Assembly: GCF_900113705.1 (NCBI RefSeq) | Contig: NZ_FOQI01000014.1 | Coordinates: forward strand, 97,331 to 161,330 | Direction: 5' to 3' | From: Collimonas sp. OK307 | GTDB lineage: Bacteria; Pseudomonadota; Gammaproteobacteria; Burkholderiales; Burkholderiaceae_D | Length of the DNA: 64,000 bases | In this document: piece after piece, positions 8,677-18,374 of the stretch | Position numbering within the stretch: the stretch's first letter is position 1 | Layout of the letters: each line of letters starts with the position of its first letter | Made by a program: the position numbers and the translations under genes | Notes under the pieces: model-generated | Database searches by the model: none | What the model was told of the DNA's origin: nothing | What the model saw: the letters and a program-made list of their open reading frames with translations, nothing else

Positions 8677-8883
8677 TCAGGCAGGGATGTCGGGAATTAA
8701 TTGCATTCTTAACAGCGTGATCTGGTCCTTGAGTTGCAATTTCCGCTTTTTCAGGCGGCGCAACTGCAATTCTTCATGCAAAACCTGATTCGTCATAGTA
8801 TGAATAGCCGCATCCAGATCGCGATGTTCGACTTCAAGTTCTATAATGCGGCGCAGGATTTCTTCTCGATCAATCATGGTCAT
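8677..8883 (-). CDS. YdcH/DUF465-type small coiled-coil protein
   Basis: A small (about 68 residues) highly charged helical protein. The sequence REEILRRIIELEVEHRDLDA, followed by ELQLRRLKKRKLQLKDQI, is the DUF465/YdcH pattern: two antiparallel helices with conserved His-Arg-Asp-Leu-Asp and Lys-Lys-Arg-Lys-Leu-x-Leu-Lys-Asp. The function of the family is unknown. The frame opens with GTG at 8898, but ATG at 8883 is a better start; ATG at 8877 is also possible and no clear ribosome site decides. It lies upstream of the DinG-like helicase on the same strand with a 57-base gap. Confidence 0.8.
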   Translation of the reverse strand: MTMIDREEILRRIIELEVEHRDLDAAIHTMTNQVLHEELQLRRLKKRKLQLKDQITLLRMQLIPDIPA

Positions 8884-9100
8884 ATCAATCACGGTCACAT
8901 TCTAGTCTGGCAATAGGGAATGTTAACATCTGGAAACACTTTTAAGATTTTTCCTGCGTATAATATTTCCCATCGACTTCTTACTGTACTACTGTATGCG
9001 AGTGGCTGTGAGTTGCGATGAATGTCAACCTCACGCCCTATCGAGGCCCGGCAAGCGCGGAATTACCCAGAACAGGATGCAGTTTAATCTACCCAGACGA

Positions 9101-9907
9101 ATGAGCCAATACAAGATCGAAGCCGGCACCGGCCAACACATCGGCGACCGCCAGGAACAACAGGACCGCGCCGCATTGTTTACCGCCCCCAAAGCACCGG
9201 GCTACATGATGGCAGTACTTGCCGACGGCATGGGCGGCCGCAGCGGCGGTGCATTAGCTGCCGAACAGGTGATTTGCACCGCCAAGCAGATATTCGAGGG
9301 TTTCTCGCCGCTGATCGACAATGTCGAGGCGATGTTGCACAACATCGCGCTGGAAACCCACACCGTCATCAAGCTGAGCGGTTTTTCCAACGACAAGGAC
9401 CCGCATACCACCATGGTGATCCTGGTGCTGTCGCCGGACGGCACGGCAACCTGGGGCCACGTCGGCGATTCGCGCCTGTATCGTTTCGAGGGGCCTAATT
9501 TTGCCGAGCACACCATCGACCATTCGTATGTCGAGAAACTGGTGGCCGAAGGCAAGCTGTCGCGCAACGAAGCGAAATCGCACAATCTGTCGAACATACT
9601 GTTGAATGCGCTCGGCTCCAGCACCGATAGCCCCGCAGTCAGCATCGGCCGTCATACAGGCCTGCAGGCTGGCGATTCCTTCCTGCTGTGCTCGGATGGT
9701 TTGTGGCACTACTTTACGGAAGATGAGCTGGGTGCGGCCATCGCCATGAACAAGCCGCGCGACGCCGCCGAAATGCTGATCACCAAGACCCGCAAGCGGG
9801 CCGAAGGGCACGCCGCGGACAATTGCACCTTTGCGATCGTCAAACTGGTTGCCCTGCCTAAGGAAGCGCAGAACTACACCGTCAAGAAGATGCGCCGCGC
9901 GGTGTAA
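9101..9907 (+). CDS. PP2C-family serine/threonine protein phosphatase
   Basis: A 268-residue PPM/PP2C phosphatase. It has the metal-binding motifs in order: GDRQEQQDR near the start, LADGMGGRSGG, GDSRLYRF, LCSDGLWHYF and DNCTFAIVKL. These residues hold two Mn/Mg ions for hydrolysis of phosphoserine or phosphothreonine. It has no membrane segment or signal peptide, so it is cytosolic. Stand-alone PP2C genes of this type often work against a Hanks-type kinase or in type VI secretion control, but neither is present here. ATG at 9077 would add eight residues (MQFNLPRR); the shorter start fits the family core better and neither has a strong ribosome site. Its stop is 12 bases from the convergent gene at 9920. 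Confidence 0.85.
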   Translation: MSQYKIEAGTGQHIGDRQEQQDRAALFTAPKAPGYMMAVLADGMGGRSGGALAAEQVICTAKQIFEGFSPLIDNVEAMLHNIALETHTVIKLSGFSNDKDPHTTMVILVLSPDGTATWGHVGDSRLYRFEGPNFAEHTIDHSYVEKLVAEGKLSRNEAKSHNLSNILLNALGSSTDSPAVSIGRHTGLQAGDSFLLCSDGLWHYFTEDELGAAIAMNKPRDAAEMLITKTRKRAEGHAADNCTFAIVKLVALPKEAQNYTVKKMRRAV

Positions 9908-9919
9908 TTCTTGCCTGGC

Positions 9920-10789
9920 TTACGGTGCTGACGCCGGTGCGGTACTGGCCGGCGGCGGTGACGGTTTCGCCGCAGGTGCCGCCGGAGCCGCAGGCACGAC
10001 CGGCACACCCGTTTCAGCCGCTTTCTTGTTTGCCAGATCCTTGGCTTTAGCAGCCTTGTTTGCTGCTACCTCTTTCTGGCGCGCTGCCGAATCCTGTGCC
10101 TTTTTCTCAAAAGCGGCAACATTGGCTGCACGTTGCGAGGCTTTGGCCGCCTCATCCTGCTGCGCCTTTTTTACCTTGGCGTTATGATCCGCCACGCGCT
10201 TGTCTGCCTCGCCCAGATGCTTGCGGGTATTGGCGGCCACTTCTTTTTCCTTGGCCGCGCCCTGCTTCACCTTGTCGGCGTTGCTCAGTTCTTTTTCTTT
10301 TTGATCTTGCGCCTTCTGCGCTGCTTCGGCCGGCTGCCCGGCATTGTGCACTTCCAGCGCCTTGTCGCGTTCATCGGCGCGGTCCTTGCGCAAAAAGGCG
10401 TTGGCGGTGATATCTACCGGACGGATGGTCTTCATCGCCAGGCGACGCTGCTCCTTGGCGGCATCCAGGCAATGGTTGACGAAGAATTTTGCGTAGCAGG
10501 CACGCCGCTGTTCCAGATCGCGCGCCTCGACTTCGGCCTTGGCATTGGCGACATCGGTCAAGGCACGATTCGAGGTTTCCACCGAATTCAGCGTGTCAAG
10601 CGGATAGCGTGCGCTCAGCTCGTCGGCAGGCTCGGCGACCGGCTTCAACGGGACATCTGCGGCTTGCACGCCAGCGGACAGCGTCAGCAGCAACGCAGCA
10701 ACGCCCAGCGCGACGGGACGCTGAAGACGCGCCCGCACCTGTGATGACAATGACGACCACGGAGCCAAACTCAAAGAAGCAAATTCCAC
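9920..10789 (-). CDS. Exported Ala/Lys/Glu-rich coiled-coil protein, TolA-like composition
   Basis: A 289-residue protein with an N-terminal hydrophobic segment ending in AGVQAAD (residues about 27-46), best read as a signal peptide with a long basic n-region. Residues about 50-120 form a mixed segment with two Cys (RRACYAKFFVNHCLDAAKEQ) that could form a disulphide. Residues 130-255 are a long charged helix of AAQKAQDQKEKE type. The tail, from about 260, is Pro/Ala-rich. The composition resembles the periplasmic stalk of TolA and Burkholderiales 'colicin import'-annotated proteins, but no TolA C-terminal domain is present. A periplasmic structural role is an inference. Convergent with the PP2C gene. 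Confidence 0.65.
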   Translation of the reverse strand: MEFASLSLAPWSSLSSQVRARLQRPVALGVAALLLTLSAGVQAADVPLKPVAEPADELSARYPLDTLNSVETSNRALTDVANAKAEVEARDLEQRRACYAKFFVNHCLDAAKEQRRLAMKTIRPVDITANAFLRKDRADERDKALEVHNAGQPAEAAQKAQDQKEKELSNADKVKQGAAKEKEVAANTRKHLGEADKRVADHNAKVKKAQQDEAAKASQRAANVAAFEKKAQDSAARQKEVAANKAAKAKDLANKKAAETGVPVVPAAPAAPAAKPSPPPASTAPASAP

Positions 10790-10870
10790 GTAAACCTGTC
10801 CATTTCTATACGTTATTTTTTAAACACCGCCGTTGTTCGCTCTCAACTCCGCTCTCAACTCACGCGCCGC

Positions 10871-11968
10871 TCAGACTATCGAGTCGGCCTCCGAGCGTCG
10901 TTCGCTATCCATGTACTCGCGCGACTGCATTTCCATGATACGCGATACGGTACGGTGAAACTCGTTGGCCAGCATGCCTTGCGTGTACAGCTCTTCGGGC
11001 GCCACAGCTGCCGACATGATCAACTTGATCTTGTGATCATAGAACACATCGATCAGCCAGGTAAACCGGCGTGCCTCTGACGACATCGCTGCCGACATTT
11101 GCGGAATACCGGACAATATCACCGTATGGAAGCGGCTGGCAATTTCCAGGTAATCGTTTTGCGAGCGCGGACCGCCGCACAAGGTATTGAAATCGAACCA
11201 GATCACGCCGCCGGCACGGCGCAAGGCCTTGATTTTACGTGCTTCGATATCGACGATAGGATCTTCGTCGGCAGTCTCGGCAACTCCGGCAAAGGCATGC
11301 CGCAAGGCGCGATCGGTGTCGGCGTTGAGCGGCGCATGGTAACTATCCACCTGCTCCAGGGCGCGCTTGCGGTAATCGATGCCGGCATCGATATTCATCA
11401 CATCCAGGTTATCTTGCAATAACTTGATGGTCGGCAGCATGCGATCTCGATGCAAACCGTCCGGATATAGCGTGCCGGGCTCGTAATTCGAGGTCATGAC
11501 AAACGACACGCCGTTATCGAACAAGGCTTTCAGCAGGTTATAGAGGATCATGGCGTCGGCGATATCGGAGACGTGAAACTCGTCAAAACAGATCAGCCGA
11601 TACTTCTTGGCGACCCGCTTTGCCACTTCATCGAGCGGATCGGCAACGCCCTTGAGTTCATCCAGCTGCCGATGCACCGCCCGCATGAATTCGTGGAAAT
11701 GCAGGCGGGTTTTACGCACCACCGGCACCACCGAATAAAAGCTGTCCATCAAAAACGATTTCCCGCGCCCGACCCCGCCCCACATATACACGCCGCGCGG
11801 CACGTCAGGCCGGTTGATCAGGCGTTTGAAGGAGTTGGAGCGCTGCGCCTTGTAGTCGACCCATTCATCATAAGACTGTTGCAGGCGATCGACTGCGCGC
11901 CGTTGTGCGTCATCGGCCTGGAAACCCCTTTGCGTCAGTGCCTGTTCATAAAACTCTAAGACGTTCAT
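10871..11968 (-). CDS. zapE: Cell division ATPase ZapE (AFG1-like)
   Basis: A 365-residue P-loop ATPase of the AFG1/ZapE family. ZapE associates with the FtsZ ring and modulates it under stress. Walker A is GGVGRGKSFLMD (about 63-74), Walker B is LICFDEFHVSDIADAMI (about 140-156), and the AFG1 signatures VFVMTSNYEPGTLYPDGLHR-like and FTWLIDVFYDHKIKL are present. The family length is about 360-380, so the gene is complete. It lies downstream of lpdA and a small lipoprotein gene on the same strand, a position common in Burkholderiales; the intrinsic terminator at 12074-12107 suggests its own transcription start. Confidence 0.93.
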   Translation of the reverse strand: MNVLEFYEQALTQRGFQADDAQRRAVDRLQQSYDEWVDYKAQRSNSFKRLINRPDVPRGVYMWGGVGRGKSFLMDSFYSVVPVVRKTRLHFHEFMRAVHRQLDELKGVADPLDEVAKRVAKKYRLICFDEFHVSDIADAMILYNLLKALFDNGVSFVMTSNYEPGTLYPDGLHRDRMLPTIKLLQDNLDVMNIDAGIDYRKRALEQVDSYHAPLNADTDRALRHAFAGVAETADEDPIVDIEARKIKALRRAGGVIWFDFNTLCGGPRSQNDYLEIASRFHTVILSGIPQMSAAMSSEARRFTWLIDVFYDHKIKLIMSAAVAPEELYTQGMLANEFHRTVSRIMEMQSREYMDSERRSEADSIV

Positions 11969-12073
11969 TGTGTTTTCAATTCTTGATGAAAAGCTAAAAC
12001 CGGCTTGCCGACCTTATTGGTTGACAAAAAAATAATCGTGCTCATTAGGAAAATTGCAAAATAAGCAATCCGC

Positions 12074-12107
12074 CAAAAATAAAAATGGGCGAGCCTCAGC
12101 TCACCCA
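12074..12107 (-). terminator. Intrinsic terminator after the lipoprotein gene
   Basis: Imperfect hairpin with arms 12086-12094 and 12099-12107 (one mismatch), followed on the minus strand by a T-rich run complementary to 12074-12085. It separates the lpdA-lipoprotein unit from zapE. Confidence 0.65.
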
Positions 12108-12156
12108 CTTCAATCCAGGCAACCGCCCTGACAACAGCGTGACAACGCCCCTGCAA

Positions 12157-12573
12157 CTATGACCGCCCCATCTCTACCAGCACGCGGCTAGGATAAGCCT
12201 TCTCCTTGCCGCCGAAAGTCAACGGCAGGTTAGCCCCCAAACCGAGACCGATCGCTCCGATGCCGCCACTGCCGCCGGTAGCGCCAATGCCGACACTAGG
12301 AGAATTCAACCCGGGCGGCGCCCGATACACCACTTCCGAGGTGCGATAGCCTGGCTTGTCGCAAACCACATGCAGGTCGCCGTCGGTTTCAACAATCAGG
12401 ACATCGCCGGGCGTAACCACATTCCAGCGGCTGCTGTCGGTTTTCACCACGCAGCGCGCGCCTTCCAGTTGCTGGCTGTCGGAGGTAGCCTCGATCACCA
12501 CACGTCCGTTATCCGACGCTGTAGTCGCGCAACCGGACAGCGCAACGCCTAACAAAACGATCAGATAACGCAT
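12157..12573 (-). CDS. Small outer-membrane-type lipoprotein, unknown function
   Basis: A 138-residue lipoprotein. The N-terminus MRYLIVLLGVALSGCATT carries a lipobox LSGC with the modified Cys at residue 15. Residue +2 is Ala, which fits outer-membrane sorting. The mature part has a beta-rich segment (RVVIEATSDSQQLEGARCVVK... VVCDKPGYRTSEVVY) resembling small PEGA-like or carboxypeptidase-regulatory-like folds. A Gly-rich stretch (GIGATGGSGGIGAIGLGLG) follows, which may span or abut the membrane. It starts 12 bases after lpdA and is probably cotranscribed. No function can be assigned. Confidence 0.75.
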   Translation of the reverse strand: MRYLIVLLGVALSGCATTASDNGRVVIEATSDSQQLEGARCVVKTDSSRWNVVTPGDVLIVETDGDLHVVCDKPGYRTSEVVYRAPPGLNSPSVGIGATGGSGGIGAIGLGLGANLPLTFGGKEKAYPSRVLVEMGRS

Positions 12574-12584
12574 GTGCTTCTCCC

Positions 12585-14012
12585 TTAGAAATTCAGGGAC
12601 CGTTTGTCGACTGCCAGCGCCGCTTCCTTGGTCGCTTCCGACAAGGATGGGTGCGCGTGACAGATGCGGGCGATATCTTCTGCTGATGCGCGGAATTCCA
12701 TCGCCACCACGGCTTCTGAAATCAATTCTGATGCCATTGGCCCAACAATGTGAACGCCCAGGATTTCGTCAGTCTTGGCATCCGCCAGGAATTTGACCAT
12801 ACCTGAGGTATCCCCCAAAGCGCGTGCCCGCCCATTCGCCAGGAACGGGAACGTACCAGCCTTATATGCTACTCCATCTGCCTTCAGTTGTTGTTCTGTC
12901 TTGCCAACCCAGGCGATTTCCGGCGATGTATAGATCACCCACGGAATCGTATTGAAGTTAACGTGACCATGCTGTCCGGCAATACGCTCGGCCACTGCCA
13001 CGCCTTCTTCCTCCGCTTTGTGCGCCAGCATCGGGCCGCGCACCACGTCACCAACCGCCCAGACGTTCGGCAAGTTAGTCTTGCAATCGCCGTCGACCGC
13101 GATAAAACCGCGCTCGTCCAGCTGCAAGCCAACGCCTTCGGCATTCAGGCCGATGGTGTTTGGCGTCCGGCCTATCGATACGATCAGTTTGTCGTACACC
13201 GCTTTTTGTGCCGCGCCGGTGGCATCGACATATTCTACTGTGACATCATTCTTGCCAGCCGTAATGGCGCCGATCGTGACGCCCAGGCTGACCTTCAAGC
13301 CTTGCTTGGTGAAAAGTTTGGCGGCTTCCTTGGCGATCTGCTCGTCCACTGCCCCCAGGAAAGTCGGCAATGCTTCCAGTACGCTGACATCCGAGCCCAG
13401 GCGGCGCCAGACGCTGCCCATTTCGAGGCCGATAACACCGGCACCGATTACCCCTAGTTTAGCCGGAACCGCGTCAATTGCCAGTGCGCCGGTGTTCGAC
13501 AGAATCAGTTTTTCATCGAACGGCGTGCCCGGTAATGCACGGGCGTTGGAACCGGTAGCCACGATGATGTGCTTGGCTGTGATGGTTTCTTCGGTAGTGC
13601 CGGCGACCTTGATTTCATAAGCATTGGCATCGCCCTTGACGAACGAACCGCGGCCGTGGAAAAAGGTAACCTTATTCTTCTTGAACAGGTACAAGATACC
13701 TTCGTTGTTTTGCTTGACGACATTATCCTTGCGCGCCAGCATCTGCCCCAGGTTCAGTCCCAGGCCCTTGACTTCGATACCGTGGTCCGCGAATGCATGG
13801 CCGGCATGCTCGTAATGCTCAGACGATTGCAACAACGCTTTGGATGGAATGCAACCGACGTTGGTGCAAGTGCCGCCCGGCGCAGGACCGTTCTTGGCAT
13901 TTTTCCATTCATCAATACATGCAGTATTGAAACCCAGTTGCGCGGCGCGAATTGCTGCAATATAACCGCCAGGACCGCCACCGATCACGACGACATCAAA
14001 TTGTTTGCTCAT
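12585..14012 (-). CDS. lpdA: Dihydrolipoyl dehydrogenase, E3 of 2-oxoglutarate dehydrogenase
   Basis: A 475-residue flavoprotein that reoxidises the lipoyl groups of the E2 subunit and reduces NAD+. The FAD site is [18 protein letters not shown]. The redox-active disulphide is in [16 protein letters not shown] (Cys-x4-Cys). The NAD site is [17 protein letters not shown]. The C-terminal base is [15 protein letters not shown]. The chosen start is ATG at 14012, because a ribosome site AAGGA lies at the correct distance, whereas ATG at 14018 overlaps that site. It follows odhB in the odhA-odhB-lpdA operon, with a 184-base gap that contains a hairpin. Confidence 0.96.
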   Translation of the reverse strand: MSKQFDVVVIGGGPGGYIAAIRAAQLGFNTACIDEWKNAKNGPAPGGTCTNVGCIPSKALLQSSEHYEHAGHAFADHGIEVKGLGLNLGQMLARKDNVVKQNNEGILYLFKKNKVTFFHGRGSFVKGDANAYEIKVAGTTEETITAKHIIVATGSNARALPGTPFDEKLILSNTGALAIDAVPAKLGVIGAGVIGLEMGSVWRRLGSDVSVLEALPTFLGAVDEQIAKEAAKLFTKQGLKVSLGVTIGAITAGKNDVTVEYVDATGAAQKAVYDKLIVSIGRTPNTIGLNAEGVGLQLDERGFIAVDGDCKTNLPNVWAVGDVVRGPMLAHKAEEEGVAVAERIAGQHGHVNFNTIPWVIYTSPEIAWVGKTEQQLKADGVAYKAGTFPFLANGRARALGDTSGMVKFLADAKTDEILGVHIVGPMASELISEAVVAMEFRASAEDIARICHAHPSLSEATKEAALAVDKRSLNF

Positions 14013-14129
14013 TTCCATCCTTCGAGTTGTTGCCTTGCGGGTCGCTTGCCATTCATTGGCAACTCATTGCCAACGCATGCAGCCGGCCACGCCAAGGCTC
14101 TCATCATTTACATAGCCACCTAAACGATA

Positions 14130-14173
14130 CGCCCTGCTCCATTTTCCTTACGAGAAAAACAGGAGTCAGGGCG
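14130..14173 (-). other. Intercistronic hairpin between odhB and lpdA
   Basis: Arms 14130-14140 and 14162-14173 pair over 11 bp with a single bulged base. No T run follows on the minus strand, so it may be an mRNA processing or stability element, not a full terminator. The 184-base gap (14013-14196) holds no gene. Confidence 0.45.
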
Positions 14174-14196
14174 CGTCGCCTAGCGAGATTTAAAGC

Positions 14197-15462
14197 TTAC
14201 AGGTCCAGCAACAGGCGAGCCGGATCTTCCAGCGCTTCCTTCATTGCTACCAGCGCCAGCACTGCTTCACGACCGTCAATGATACGGTGATCGTAAGACA
14301 TCGCCAGATAGTTCATCGGACGCACCACGATCTGGCCGTTTTCGACAACTGCACGGTCCTTGGTCGCATGCACGCCCAGGATCGCCGATTGTGGCGGGTT
14401 GATGATCGGTGTCGACAGCATCGAACCGAAAGTACCACCGTTGGAGATCGAGAATGTACCGCCGGTCAGGTCGTCCAGCGTCAGCTTGCCGTCCTTGGCC
14501 TTGGCGCCGAATTCGCCGATTTTCTTTTCGATGTCGGCGATCGACATTTGATCAGCATCGCGCAACACCGGCACTACCAGGCCGCGTGGCGAACCAACTG
14601 CGATACCGATATCGAAATAACCGTGGTACACGATGTCGTTGCCATCTACCGAGGCATTGACGATCGGGTATTTTTTCAGTGCCGCAACCGCAGCCTTGAC
14701 GAAGAACGACATGAAGCCGAGCTTGACGCCGTGCTCTTTTTCAAACTTGTCTTTGTACTTGGTGCGCAGGTCCATGACTGGCTGCATATTGACTTCATTG
14801 AATGTCGTCAAGATAGCGTTAGTCGATTGCGATTGCACCAGACGCTCGGCGATACGTGCGCGCAGGCGGCTCATCGGCACGCGCTCTTCCGGACGCTGGT
14901 CCAGCTGGGCCTTGGTCGGCGCAACAATTTGCTGCAGTGCCGGCTTGACTGCTACTGCCGCCAGAGGTGCGGGTGCTGGTGTCGCTGGCTTGTTAGCCAG
15001 TGCGCCCAGAACGTCGCCCTTGGTGACGCGGCCGTCTTTACCGCTACCGTCGACTTGACCCGCCGACAGATTGTTTTCTGCCAGCAGTTTTGCGGCGGCA
15101 GGCATGGCGATGCCGGCTGCCGACTTCGATTGCAATTCAGGTGCGGCGATTGGCGTTGGCGCATTGCCGCTTTGTGGCACTGCCACGGCAGCTACTTCCA
15201 TCGGGCTGACTTTAGCGGAAGCATCGGTGTCGATCACAGCGATGATTTCATCGGCAACCACGGTGCTGCCGTCGCCTTTGATCAGCTGGACGATCACGCC
15301 GTCGGCCGGGGCCGGCAGCTCAAGCACAACTTTATCTGTCTCGATATCAATCAGGTTTTCGTCGCGCTTGACAGCGTCGCCGATTTTTTTATGCCAGGTC
15401 AACAAGGTCGCTTCAGCGACGGATTCCGACAATTGCGGAACTTTTACTTCTAGAAGTGCCAT
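14197..15462 (-). CDS. odhB: Dihydrolipoyllysine succinyltransferase, E2 of 2-oxoglutarate dehydrogenase
   Basis: A 421-residue E2 subunit (SucB). Domains in order: a single lipoyl domain (residues 1-77, lipoylated Lys in [13 protein letters not shown]), an Ala/Pro linker, a peripheral-subunit-binding domain (about 118-155, [22 protein letters not shown]), a second linker, and the catalytic acyltransferase domain (about 190-421) ending in the active-site block [16 protein letters not shown]. It transfers the succinyl group to CoA and forms the core of the complex. It lies between odhA and lpdA on the same strand. Confidence 0.96.
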   Translation of the reverse strand: MALLEVKVPQLSESVAEATLLTWHKKIGDAVKRDENLIDIETDKVVLELPAPADGVIVQLIKGDGSTVVADEIIAVIDTDASAKVSPMEVAAVAVPQSGNAPTPIAAPELQSKSAAGIAMPAAAKLLAENNLSAGQVDGSGKDGRVTKGDVLGALANKPATPAPAPLAAVAVKPALQQIVAPTKAQLDQRPEERVPMSRLRARIAERLVQSQSTNAILTTFNEVNMQPVMDLRTKYKDKFEKEHGVKLGFMSFFVKAAVAALKKYPIVNASVDGNDIVYHGYFDIGIAVGSPRGLVVPVLRDADQMSIADIEKKIGEFGAKAKDGKLTLDDLTGGTFSISNGGTFGSMLSTPIINPPQSAILGVHATKDRAVVENGQIVVRPMNYLAMSYDHRIIDGREAVLALVAMKEALEDPARLLLDL

Positions 15463-15487
15463 TTAATTCTCCGTAAGATGGTGCGTC

Positions 15488-15509
15488 GGGCAGGTCTCCT
15501 GACCTGCCC
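15488..15509 (-). other. Intercistronic hairpin between odhA and odhB
   Basis: Perfect 9-bp stem, arms 15488-15496 and 15501-15509, four-base loop, in the 56-base gap between odhA and odhB. No T run follows. It may set the mRNA ratio of E1 to E2. Confidence 0.5.
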
Positions 15510-15518
15510 TGGCGTCAA

Positions 15519-18374
15519 TTATTTTGTAAGAACAAAGCCTTTAAGCTTGGAAAATGCCGTGTCCAGCAATGCTTTCTGCTGCGCATAGTGCTTGTCGTAG
15601 TAACCGACAGCTGGCGATGCGCTGGCTGGACGGCCTGCGTAGGCAAGCTTCTGGCCATCTTCCAGGTTCTCAAAAATGTTGTGCTGAATCTGCAGCCATG
15701 CGCCTTGATTCTGCGGCTCGTCCTGTGTCCATACCAGTTCGTTGAAGTTAGGGAACTGCTTCAACTCGGCAGCGAATGCCTTGTGCGGGAATGGATACAG
15801 TTGTTCCAGACGGATAATTGCCACGTCAGTCTGACCGCGTTCTTTACGTGCGTTAACCAGATCGTAGTAAACCTTGCCCGAGCAAGCGACGATGCGCTTG
15901 ACCTTCTTAGGATCGATCTTGTCATCGACTTCGCCGATCACAGTCTGGAAGCTGCCCTTGCTGAAATCGGACAACGGCGAACCGGCATCCTTGTTACGCA
16001 ACAGCGACTTCGGTGTCATGATTACCAGCGGCTTGCGGAACAAGCGGATCATCTGGCGGCGCAGCAGATGGAAAATCTGCGCTGCGGTAGTCGGTTGCAC
16101 CACTTGCATGTTGTTGTCTGCGCACAGTTGCAGATAACGTTCCAGGCGTGCCGACGAGTGTTCCGGGCCTTGGCCTTCATAACCGTGCGGCAGCATCATG
16201 ACCAGGCCGGAAGCACGACCCCACTTCACTTCGCCGGAGCTGATGAACTGGTCGATCACGACTTGCGCGCCGTTGGCGAAATCGCCGAACTGGGCTTCCC
16301 AGATGGTCAGCGTGTTTGGCTCTGCAGTGGAATAACCGTATTCGAAACCGAGTACAGCTTCTTCCGACAAGACCGAGTCGATCACCTTGAACGGCGCTTG
16401 CTGGTCAGAGATGTTTTGCAGCGGAATATAGCTGCCGGCATCCCAACGCTCACGGTTTTGATCGTGCAATACAGCGTGGCGATGGACGAACGTACCGCGG
16501 CCTGCGTCTTGGCCGGTCAGGCGAATCGCATAACCCGACGATACCAGCGATGCGTAGGCCAGATGCTCGCCCATGCCCCAGTCGAGGTTGAGTTCGCCAC
16601 GGCCCATGGCGGCGCGGTCGTTCAATACTTTTTCGACCAGCGCGTGGACCTTGAAGTTTTCCGGCACGGTGGTGATGCGTGTTGCCAGGCGTTTCAGTTC
16701 CGTGACAGGCACTGCTGTGTCGGCGGCGTCGGTCCACTTGCGGTTCAGGAACGGCAGCCAGTCGACCGCGTATTTGCTCTTGAAATTGGTGATGACCGGA
16801 TCGACAGTGTGCTTGCCGGCATCCATCGCATCGCGGAACGCCTTGACCATGGCGTCGCCGGTGTCGGCGTCGATAGTGCCTTGCGCCGCCAGTTTATCCG
16901 CGTACAGCTTGCGGGTGCCTGGATGCTGGCCGATCTTCTTGTACATCAGCGGCTGCGTCAGCGCTGGCGTATCTTGCTCGTTGTGGCCCAGTTTGCGGAA
17001 GCAGATGATATCGACCACGATATCCTTCTTGAACTCGATACGGTAATCGAGCGCGATCTGGGTAGCGAACACGACCGCTTCAGGATCGTCGCCGTTGACG
17101 TGCAGAACCGGCGCTTCGATCATCTTGACGACGTCCGAGCAATACAGGGTGGAACGGGAATCGCGCGGATCGGAAGTGGTGAAACCGATCTGGTTGTTGA
17201 TCACGATATGCACGGTGCCGCCAGTGCCGTAACCACGCGTTTGCGCCAGGTTCAAGGTTTCCATCACTACGCCCTGGCCGGCAAATGCAGCATCGCCGTG
17301 GACCAGGATCGGCAGCACTTGCGAGCCGTCGATGTCGCCGCGGCGTTCCATACGCGCCTTGACCGAACCTTCAACCACAGGGTTGACGATTTCCAGATGC
17401 GATGGATTGAATGCCAGCGACAGATGCACCGGGCCGCCCGGGCTGGTGATGTCGGAAGAGAAGCCTTGGTGATACTTGACGTCGCCTGCCGGCAGGTCGT
17501 CGGCATGCTTGCCTTCGAATTCTGCAAACAGTTCTTGCGGCATCTTGCCCAAGGTATTGACCAGCACGTTCAGACGGCCGCGGTGGGCCATGCCGATAAC
17601 GATTTCCTGGACACCCTTGGCGCCGGCGCGCTGGATCGTTTCGTCCAGCGACACGATGAAGCTTTCGCCGCCTTCCAGCGAGAAACGCTTTTGTCCGACA
17701 TAACGTGTATGCAGGTAGCGCTCCAGTCCTTCAGCCGCGGTCAGGCGGTCGAGGATGTGCTTTTTCTTTTCTGCAGTGAATACCGGCGCCGAACGTGTCG
17801 ACTCCAGACGCTCCTGCATCCAGCGCTTTTCGGTCGGATCGCTGATGTACATGTACTCGGTACCGATCGAACGGCAATACGTATCGCGCAGCGAATTCAG
17901 CAGGTCGCGCAGCGTAGCCGTTTCAGTGCCGAAGTAGGTGTTGCTGATGTTGAACACGATGTCCATGTCGGCATCGGTGAAACCGTAGAAGCTTGGTTCC
18001 AGTTCAGGCAATACGGAACGTTCCTGGCGTTGCAGCGGATCCAGGTTGGCCCAGCGCGAACCCAGGTAACGGTAGGCAGCGATAAGTTGCGTTGCAGCAA
18101 CACGCTTGCGTCCCATTTCAGCATCGGCAGAAGCGGAGATAGTGCGGATCGGACCGTGTTTGGCGCGCTCGGCAAACGAGGCGATGACGGAGGCGTGGCC
18201 TACGTCAGGCTTATCGGAGCCGTCGACGGCAGGCACGTGTTGCATAGCGTCAAAATATGCACGCCAGTTATCGGCAACTGAACCGGGATTGTCGAGGTAA
18301 GACTCGTACAGCTCTTCAATGTACGGTGCATTACCTCCGAAGAGATAAGAATTAGAGCGGTATTGTTGCATCAT
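15519..18374 (-). CDS. odhA: 2-Oxoglutarate dehydrogenase E1 component
   Basis: A 951-residue thiamine-diphosphate enzyme that decarboxylates 2-oxoglutarate and succinylates the E2 lipoyl arm. The short N-terminal segment (NSYLFGGNAPYIEELYESYL) that docks to E2 is present. It is followed by the E1 core with VIGMAHRGRLNVLVN, the ThDP/Mg2+ region GDAAFAGQGVVMETLNL...NNQIGFTTSD, and the C-terminal half with the FVHRHAVLHDQ and LPHGYEGQGPEHSSARLER blocks. The frame can open at GTG 18383, but a ribosome site AAAGG lies directly before it; ATG at 18374 (MMQQYRSN) has proper spacing and matches the usual SucA N-terminus. The gene heads the odhA-odhB-lpdA operon, behind a structured leader. Confidence 0.96.
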   Translation of the reverse strand: MMQQYRSNSYLFGGNAPYIEELYESYLDNPGSVADNWRAYFDAMQHVPAVDGSDKPDVGHASVIASFAERAKHGPIRTISASADAEMGRKRVAATQLIAAYRYLGSRWANLDPLQRQERSVLPELEPSFYGFTDADMDIVFNISNTYFGTETATLRDLLNSLRDTYCRSIGTEYMYISDPTEKRWMQERLESTRSAPVFTAEKKKHILDRLTAAEGLERYLHTRYVGQKRFSLEGGESFIVSLDETIQRAGAKGVQEIVIGMAHRGRLNVLVNTLGKMPQELFAEFEGKHADDLPAGDVKYHQGFSSDITSPGGPVHLSLAFNPSHLEIVNPVVEGSVKARMERRGDIDGSQVLPILVHGDAAFAGQGVVMETLNLAQTRGYGTGGTVHIVINNQIGFTTSDPRDSRSTLYCSDVVKMIEAPVLHVNGDDPEAVVFATQIALDYRIEFKKDIVVDIICFRKLGHNEQDTPALTQPLMYKKIGQHPGTRKLYADKLAAQGTIDADTGDAMVKAFRDAMDAGKHTVDPVITNFKSKYAVDWLPFLNRKWTDAADTAVPVTELKRLATRITTVPENFKVHALVEKVLNDRAAMGRGELNLDWGMGEHLAYASLVSSGYAIRLTGQDAGRGTFVHRHAVLHDQNRERWDAGSYIPLQNISDQQAPFKVIDSVLSEEAVLGFEYGYSTAEPNTLTIWEAQFGDFANGAQVVIDQFISSGEVKWGRASGLVMMLPHGYEGQGPEHSSARLERYLQLCADNNMQVVQPTTAAQIFHLLRRQMIRLFRKPLVIMTPKSLLRNKDAGSPLSDFSKGSFQTVIGEVDDKIDPKKVKRIVACSGKVYYDLVNARKERGQTDVAIIRLEQLYPFPHKAFAAELKQFPNFNELVWTQDEPQNQGAWLQIQHNIFENLEDGQKLAYAGRPASASPAVGYYDKHYAQQKALLDTAFSKLKGFVLTK

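Noticed and set aside
11965..12156. 63-residue minus-strand frame with a hydrophobic centre before zapE
   Set aside because: It spans the terminator hairpin at 12074-12107 and overlaps the zapE start, so it is not a likely gene.
14287..15453. 388-codon open frame opposite odhB
   Set aside because: Antisense shadow with repetitive low-information composition.
15588..18281. 897-codon open frame opposite odhA
   Set aside because: Antisense shadow of odhA; its Gln/His/Arg/Val-rich sequence has no domain pattern.
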